Assembly: GCA_038227745.1 (NCBI GenBank)
Contig: JBBRPS010000380.1
Location: 1 to 9,592 of the forward strand
DNA length: 9,592 nucleotides
Reading direction: 5' to 3'
Source: DASPXY01 sp038227745
GTDB lineage: Bacteria > Planctomycetota > Planctomycetia > Gemmatales > Gemmataceae
Of the stretch, positions 5,766 to 9,592 are shown in pieces (the stretch's first letter is position 1; the number at the start of each line of letters is the position of its first letter). The position numbers and the translations under genes are program-made. The notes beneath the pieces were generated by a model. The model worked only from the letters and a program-made list of their open reading frames with translations. It made no database searches and was not told the DNA's origin.

Positions 5766-5870
5766 CGCGATCAACTGCAGCTGGCCGCTGAACGCCGGCA
5801 GCCCGCGGACGAACTCGACCAGTTCCGGGGGCGTGTTCTCCGCCGTAATGGTCGAGCAAGTGCCGCAGTC
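5706..5870 (-). pseudogene. 3'-end remnant of an unrecognised protein (copy 2)
   Basis: The frame directly after the HicB stop codon is open for 54 codons to TAA 5708-5706 and reads as convincing protein: CGTCSTITAENTPPELVEFV, then RGLPAFSGQLQLIATNQNLD, then EELVRECAP and a basic end. There is no ATG, GTG or TTG in this frame, so it cannot be a normal gene. It looks like the C-terminus of a larger protein whose front was replaced when the hicB gene came to lie beside it, or a stop-codon readthrough product. The tail matches copy 1 near 3127. The family is not recognised. Confidence 0.55.
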
Positions 5871-6155
5871 TCATGACGTGATGCCCTGCGGCACGAGCGC
5901 GACCCGCGACGTGGCCGTCATCAGGAGGTGAATCGGCTCCTCCAAGTCCGCCTCGGGATTCGTGCAGGTCGGATCGGGGACGGGCAGCGGCTCGCCGCGC
6001 AGCAAGTTCGTTTCCGCCATGTCCACCAGGGCGCTGGCCAGCATCCGGCGAGCCTCCGCGAGGTCGGCCCCGAAGGAGATCGCGCCTGGGAAATCGAGGA
6101 CCTCCGCGTGGACGCCCTCATTGAGGTATTTATACATGGCCTTGTAGGTCAGCAT
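5871..6155 (-). CDS. HicB-like antitoxin, without recognisable HicA
   Basis: The product has 94 residues. The pattern HAEVLDFPGAISFGADLAEA followed by RRMLASALVDMAE and a loop ending G-E-P-L-P-V-P-D-P is the HicB-like antitoxin domain (a partial RNase-H fold that neutralises HicA). Residues after 70 have no DNA-binding helix I can recognise. The ATG at 6155 has GGGAGG 8 nt upstream. It begins 37 nt after the stop of the large DUF1553 gene, possibly sharing its transcript. HicA normally sits directly next to hicB, but the downstream frame is a gene-end remnant and no HicA motif is visible upstream. It is therefore probably an orphan, or controls a distant HicA. Confidence 0.75.
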   Translation of the reverse strand: MLTYKAMYKYLNEGVHAEVLDFPGAISFGADLAEARRMLASALVDMAETNLLRGEPLPVPDPTCTNPEADLEEPIHLLMTATSRVALVPQGITS

Positions 6156-6192
6156 CGGCTGCCCCTCCCGCTTCGCGTCTGGCTGTGGACGC

Positions 6193-9100
6193 CTAATCGA
6201 CGTAAATGAACTCGTTCAGCCCCAACAGTACCTGGCAGAAGTCCGCCAGCGCCTGCCCCCGCGGGTTCTCGCGGCGCTCCGTCTGGTACGACGCCGTCTG
6301 CTCGCGCAGGAACTGCACCGTGTCGGCCAATTCCGCCGCGGTCGGCTGCCGTCCGAGCGCGATCAGGTAGCCGGCCCGCACCGCGTCGGGCAGCGGCGTG
6401 TCCGCGCGCGGGCAGGCGCGCCGCGCCAGCGCCTCCGCGTAGCCGCGCACTGCCTGGCCGTTCAGCAGCATCAGGGCCTGCGGGGCTACCGTCGTGTTCG
6501 GCCGGCGGTCGATGCCCTGCAGCGCGTCCGGGGCGTCGAACAGCACCATCGACGGCACCAGCTTGCTGCGCTTGACGAAGAAATAGATCGACCGCCGTTT
6601 ATGCTCCGGGTCGAGCGTCCCCGGTCCGAACTGGCGCGCGTCGAGCGTACCGCTCACCGCCAGCATGGCGTCGCGGAGGACCTCGGCCTCCAGGCGCTGG
6701 CGCGGCCGGTGCCAGAACAGGCGGTTGTCGCTGTCCACTTTGACCTTCGCCGGGTCGCGCTCGGCGCCCTGCACGTAGACGGCGCTGGTCATGATGAGCT
6801 TGTGGATCGGCCGCAACCGCCAGCCGTTCTGGATCAGCTCGCGGGCCAGGAAGTCGAGCAGCTGGGGGTGCGACGGCGCCTCGCCCTGTTCGCCGAAGTC
6901 GCTCGGCGTGCCGACGATGCCGCGGCCCATGTGGTGCTGCCACAGCCGGTTGACGATAACGCGGGCGAGGAGGTTGCCGGCCCCAGACTCGACGTCGGTG
7001 AGCCACTCGGCGAGGGCACGGCGGCGGTACGAGGTGCGCCAGCCCTTCGGCGGTGGCGCCTGCCAGTGCTTCTCCGCGTCGGGGTGGCGCGTCAGCACTT
7101 GCAGGAAACCCGGCGCGGCGACACCGTCCTTCTGGTCCACGTCGCCGCGCTTGAGGAAGTAGGTCTGCTCGAAGAAGTCTGCCCCCTGGCTGTGCATCCG
7201 CAGCGGCGGCACGCCCTCGCTGGCGATCAGGACCTTGGTCGTCGGCGGCTTCGGCGCGGACTTCAGATGCTCCTGCACGCGCTGGTTGAGGCGCCGCCAC
7301 CCCGGGTCGAGCGTGCGATACCACTTGAGCAGTGCGCTCCGCTGCCCGGCGGTCGGTGCGGCACCGGGACCCAGGGCGGTGAGGGCACGGAAGGCGCTTT
7401 CCGGGATGGAGTCGCCGTCGAGGGCGGCGGGACGCGCCGCGACGCCGAGCGACAGCCGCGGCCGGCCGATGCTGTGCTTCTTGTTGTTCTTGAACTCCAG
7501 CGTAAAGGTCAGGGTCGTCCCGGTGGCGAAGCCCACCGGCGTTTCGGTCTCGAAGCCAGCCGCGTGGTCCTTGCCGAGCTGCGGATCGACCGCCCAGGCG
7601 GATTTCTTGTCGGCGTCGATGGCCGCCCGGACCGGCAGCCCCTTCTGCTCGAACGTCGCGCGCGGGTTGACCAGCTTGACCCGGACCGCAGGCCCCTTGC
7701 CCGAGAGGGGGGCGGCGGTGACCCAGAAGTCGCTCAGGGCGAAGTTGCCGTTGGCGGCCCGCCCCGGGCCGCCGCGCACCAGGGACGGGTGCGCCAGCGC
7801 CTCCAGCCGAATCGCCGTGATCCCCGTCAGGCGGGTGTGGACGACGAAGGTATAGGAGTCGAGGTCATACAGATTGCCGCTCGCCAGGAGCGAGCCGTCC
7901 TCCTGGGGCGTGAACGTGACGCTGCCCTGGGATTTCGCGCTCACCGGCTCGATGACCACCCAGCGCGGCGCCGCCCCCTGCGGCTGCGCGGCGAGCCACT
8001 GTTGCAGACGCTTCGGCAACTCCTCGGCCTCATAGCGCCGCAGCGGTTCGACGACCCGCGCGTGCTCGGCGTCGAACTTCGCCTTCGCGCGCCGGTAGCC
8101 TTCCGGGTCGAGGTTGACGTCCACGTTCGACTTCACCGTGGTGGTGAACGTGGACAGCATGCGGTAGTAGTCGCGCGTCGGGATGGGGTCGTACTTGTGA
8201 TCGTGGCAGCGGGCGCAGCCGACCGTCAGGCCGAGCATGGCGGTGCCGAGCGTCCGCAGCTTGTCGTCGAGCTGTTCGTAGCGCTCCTTCTCGACGAGGT
8301 TCTTCGTGATCTGCGTGCTGTGGACGCCCGCGGCCAGGAAGCCGGTCGCCATCAGCGCCAGCGGGTTGTCCGGCTCGTACTCGTCGCCGGCGATCTGCCA
8401 CTTCACGAAGGTGTTATAGGGCAGATCCTGGTTGAACGCCTTGATGACGAAGTCGCGGTAGTGATAGGCGAAGGGCCGGTCGTAGTCGTGCTCGTAGCCG
8501 CTGCTCTCGGCGAAGCGGGCGATGTCCAGCCAGTGCCGCGCCCAGCGCTCGCCGTGGTGCGGGTTCTCCAGCAGGCGGTCGATCAGGCGCCCGTAAGCGT
8601 CCGGGGCGGTGTCGTTGACGAACTTCTCGACCTCCTCGGGGGGCGGCGGCAGGCCGATCAGGTCGAAGTAGGCCCGGCGCACCAGGCGGCGGCGATCGAC
8701 GGCCGGGTTGGGCGCCAGCCGGTGCTCCTCCAACTTCGCGAGGATGAAGCGGTCGACCGGCGTCTTGCACCACGCTTCGTTCTTGACGACGGGCGGGGCC
8801 GGCTCCTGCAGCGGTCGGAACGCCCAGAACTGCCGGTCTTTATCGGTGACGACCATCGGCTTCTTGCCCTTCGCGACCTTCTTCTCGATAAGGGGACGGT
8901 CGTAGGGGGCGCCGAGGTCGATCCAGGCGGCGAGCTGCGCGATTTGAACGTCGGGCAGCTTGGCCTCCTTGGCCGGCATGTGGGGCTGGTCCTGGTGGGT
9001 GACGAGGCGGTAGAGACGGCTCTGCTTCGCGCGGTAGGGGACGACGGCGGTGCCGTTGTCGCCGCCGCGCAGCAGACCTTCGCGCGTGGTGAGGTCGAGG

Positions 9101-9333
9101 TCGGCGCGCGTCTTCTCGCCGCCGTGGCACTTGACGCAACGGTCGAGGAGGATCTGGCGGACGTGCTTGCGGAACAGCTCCTGTCCCTTCGCCATGCGGG
9201 CGGCGTGGTCGGCGGGGATCTTCTCGGGGGCCTGGCCGGCGGCGGCCCCGTACAGCAGGGCCAGCGACAGGCCGGCGAAGGCCAGGGCAGGGCGACGGCC
9301 GAGCCGCGAACGGGGCTGAGACGGATCCGGCAT
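6193..9333 (-). CDS. Secreted planctomycete cytochrome C1 / DUF1549 / DUF1553 protein
   Basis: The product has 1,046 residues. An N-terminal basic stretch and hydrophobic core (PALAFAGLSLALLYGAAAG) form a Sec signal peptide. Residues 45-115 are a planctomycete cytochrome C1-like domain with one CxxCH (CVKCH, C66-H70). DUF1549 follows (about 185-400), with WCKTPVDRFILAKLE and a second CxxCH in GCARCHDHKYDPIP (C373-H377). A beta-rich insert covers about 460-635. DUF1553 spans about 765 to the end (RVIVNRLWQHHMGRGIVGTP; FGEQGEAPSHPQLLDFLARE). The start at 9333 is chosen because AAAGGA lies 8 nt upstream; an ATG at 9354 is possible. The family acts outside the cytoplasm and is often encoded beside DUF1501 and sulfatase genes. 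Its reaction is unknown, though heme-linked redox or polysaccharide work has been suggested. The gene appears full length. Confidence 0.9.
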   Translation of the reverse strand: MPDPSQPRSRLGRRPALAFAGLSLALLYGAAAGQAPEKIPADHAARMAKGQELFRKHVRQILLDRCVKCHGGEKTRADLDLTTREGLLRGGDNGTAVVPYRAKQSRLYRLVTHQDQPHMPAKEAKLPDVQIAQLAAWIDLGAPYDRPLIEKKVAKGKKPMVVTDKDRQFWAFRPLQEPAPPVVKNEAWCKTPVDRFILAKLEEHRLAPNPAVDRRRLVRRAYFDLIGLPPPPEEVEKFVNDTAPDAYGRLIDRLLENPHHGERWARHWLDIARFAESSGYEHDYDRPFAYHYRDFVIKAFNQDLPYNTFVKWQIAGDEYEPDNPLALMATGFLAAGVHSTQITKNLVEKERYEQLDDKLRTLGTAMLGLTVGCARCHDHKYDPIPTRDYYRMLSTFTTTVKSNVDVNLDPEGYRRAKAKFDAEHARVVEPLRRYEAEELPKRLQQWLAAQPQGAAPRWVVIEPVSAKSQGSVTFTPQEDGSLLASGNLYDLDSYTFVVHTRLTGITAIRLEALAHPSLVRGGPGRAANGNFALSDFWVTAAPLSGKGPAVRVKLVNPRATFEQKGLPVRAAIDADKKSAWAVDPQLGKDHAAGFETETPVGFATGTTLTFTLEFKNNKKHSIGRPRLSLGVAARPAALDGDSIPESAFRALTALGPGAAPTAGQRSALLKWYRTLDPGWRRLNQRVQEHLKSAPKPPTTKVLIASEGVPPLRMHSQGADFFEQTYFLKRGDVDQKDGVAAPGFLQVLTRHPDAEKHWQAPPPKGWRTSYRRRALAEWLTDVESGAGNLLARVIVNRLWQHHMGRGIVGTPSDFGEQGEAPSHPQLLDFLARELIQNGWRLRPIHKLIMTSAVYVQGAERDPAKVKVDSDNRLFWHRPRQRLEAEVLRDAMLAVSGTLDARQFGPGTLDPEHKRRSIYFFVKRSKLVPSMVLFDAPDALQGIDRRPNTTVAPQALMLLNGQAVRGYAEALARRACPRADTPLPDAVRAGYLIALGRQPTAAELADTVQFLREQTASYQTERRENPRGQALADFCQVLLGLNEFIYVD

Positions 9334-9592
9334 CGTGGAGGTCCTTTGCTGCATGGCACCGGGGCGGGTCGGGGAGGCGGGGCGCCGGCGGCGAGTCTGC
9401 GGGCCGGCACGGGGCGGTTCCTACCCTCCACGATAGCGGCAGGAGGTTGGTCGCCGCAAGGAGATTTCCGGGGGCGCGCGGCACAACCATCGAACGGTCG
9501 CGACTCCATTCCCCTCCGCCGGGAAAGGCTCGACGGCCCGGAACGGTTGCCGCCCGCGCCGGTAGGCGGCTAGAGCGGTTCGTGGCCGACTC

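Noticed and set aside
5638..5874. ORF starting MRLRHLLDHYGG that overlaps the hicB stop as ATGA and faintly resembles a HicA start
   Set aside because: Beyond the first ten residues it becomes Arg/Pro/Gly-rich with no conserved HicA histidine, and the overlapping frame of the same strand reads as far better protein.
9420..9480. TTGCGG ... TATCGT as a promoter for the DUF1553 gene
   Set aside because: The hexamers match weakly, the spacer is 18 nt, and GC-rich background makes such matches common; not reported as a feature.
6601..9573. Plus-strand open frame of 990 codons antisense to the DUF1553 gene
   Set aside because: It mirrors codon positions of the minus-strand gene in GC-rich DNA. 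The protein is Arg/Val/Leu/Gly-rich without recognisable motifs, whereas the minus strand shows clear CxxCH, DUF1549 and DUF1553 signatures.
1..9592. CRISPR array, tRNA or rRNA genes, phage genes or a replication origin
   Set aside because: No regularly spaced short repeats, cloverleaf-like segments, rRNA motifs, phage structural genes or clustered DnaA boxes were seen on either strand.

Overview
The window is GC-rich and looks like accessory DNA of a planctomycete, probably Gemmata-like. The main evidence is the 1,046-residue secreted protein at 6193-9333, with a planctomycete cytochrome-type CxxCH domain followed by DUF1549 and DUF1553 domains, an architecture typical of planctomycetes. The DUF4058-type protein and the stack of toxin-antitoxin (TA)-like genes fit the same origin. 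Every gene except a transposase end at the left edge lies on the minus strand, so transcription runs from high to low coordinates.

Layout from left to right. 1-136: right end of an IS630-family insertion sequence. It has been inserted at a CTAG site inside a PIN-domain nuclease gene (104-439) and has cut off that gene's 3' end. 439-2464: a tightly packed minus-strand operon with a near-consensus sigma70 promoter (2436-2464), an unrecognised first gene that appears frameshifted (2395-1675), an XRE-HTH/ImmA-IrrE metallopeptidase (1678-461) and the broken PIN gene. 2453-2981: an AF2212-like antitoxin overlapping a VapC-type PIN gene whose C-terminal half is not PIN-like. 3059-3213: a 57-nt near-perfect palindrome abutting a gene-end remnant that has a second copy at 5691-5870. 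3227-3973: DUF4058 protein. 4024-4086: N-terminal scrap of another gene. 4173-5500: a two-gene operon with a 4-nt ATGA overlap, encoding a winged-helix/RelE-like protein followed by a Shedu (SduA, DUF4263) nuclease-like protein. 5706-6155: a HicB-like antitoxin without a recognisable HicA, followed by the second gene-end remnant. 6193-9333: the cytochrome/DUF1549/DUF1553 protein. 9334-9592: its GC-rich upstream region, in which I see no gene and no convincing promoter.

Functionally, the left two thirds read as a defence and TA island in partial decay: two PIN genes that have lost their C-terminal halves, an orphan HicB, two duplicated gene ends and one IS insertion. The intact parts are the Shedu operon, the HTH-peptidase, the AF2212-like antitoxin and the DUF4058 gene. 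The most interesting candidate system is the Shedu nuclease translationally coupled to a winged-helix/RelE-like partner. Second is the three-gene set of unknown protein, HTH-ImmA peptidase and PIN nuclease. No RNA gene, CRISPR array or replication origin was seen.
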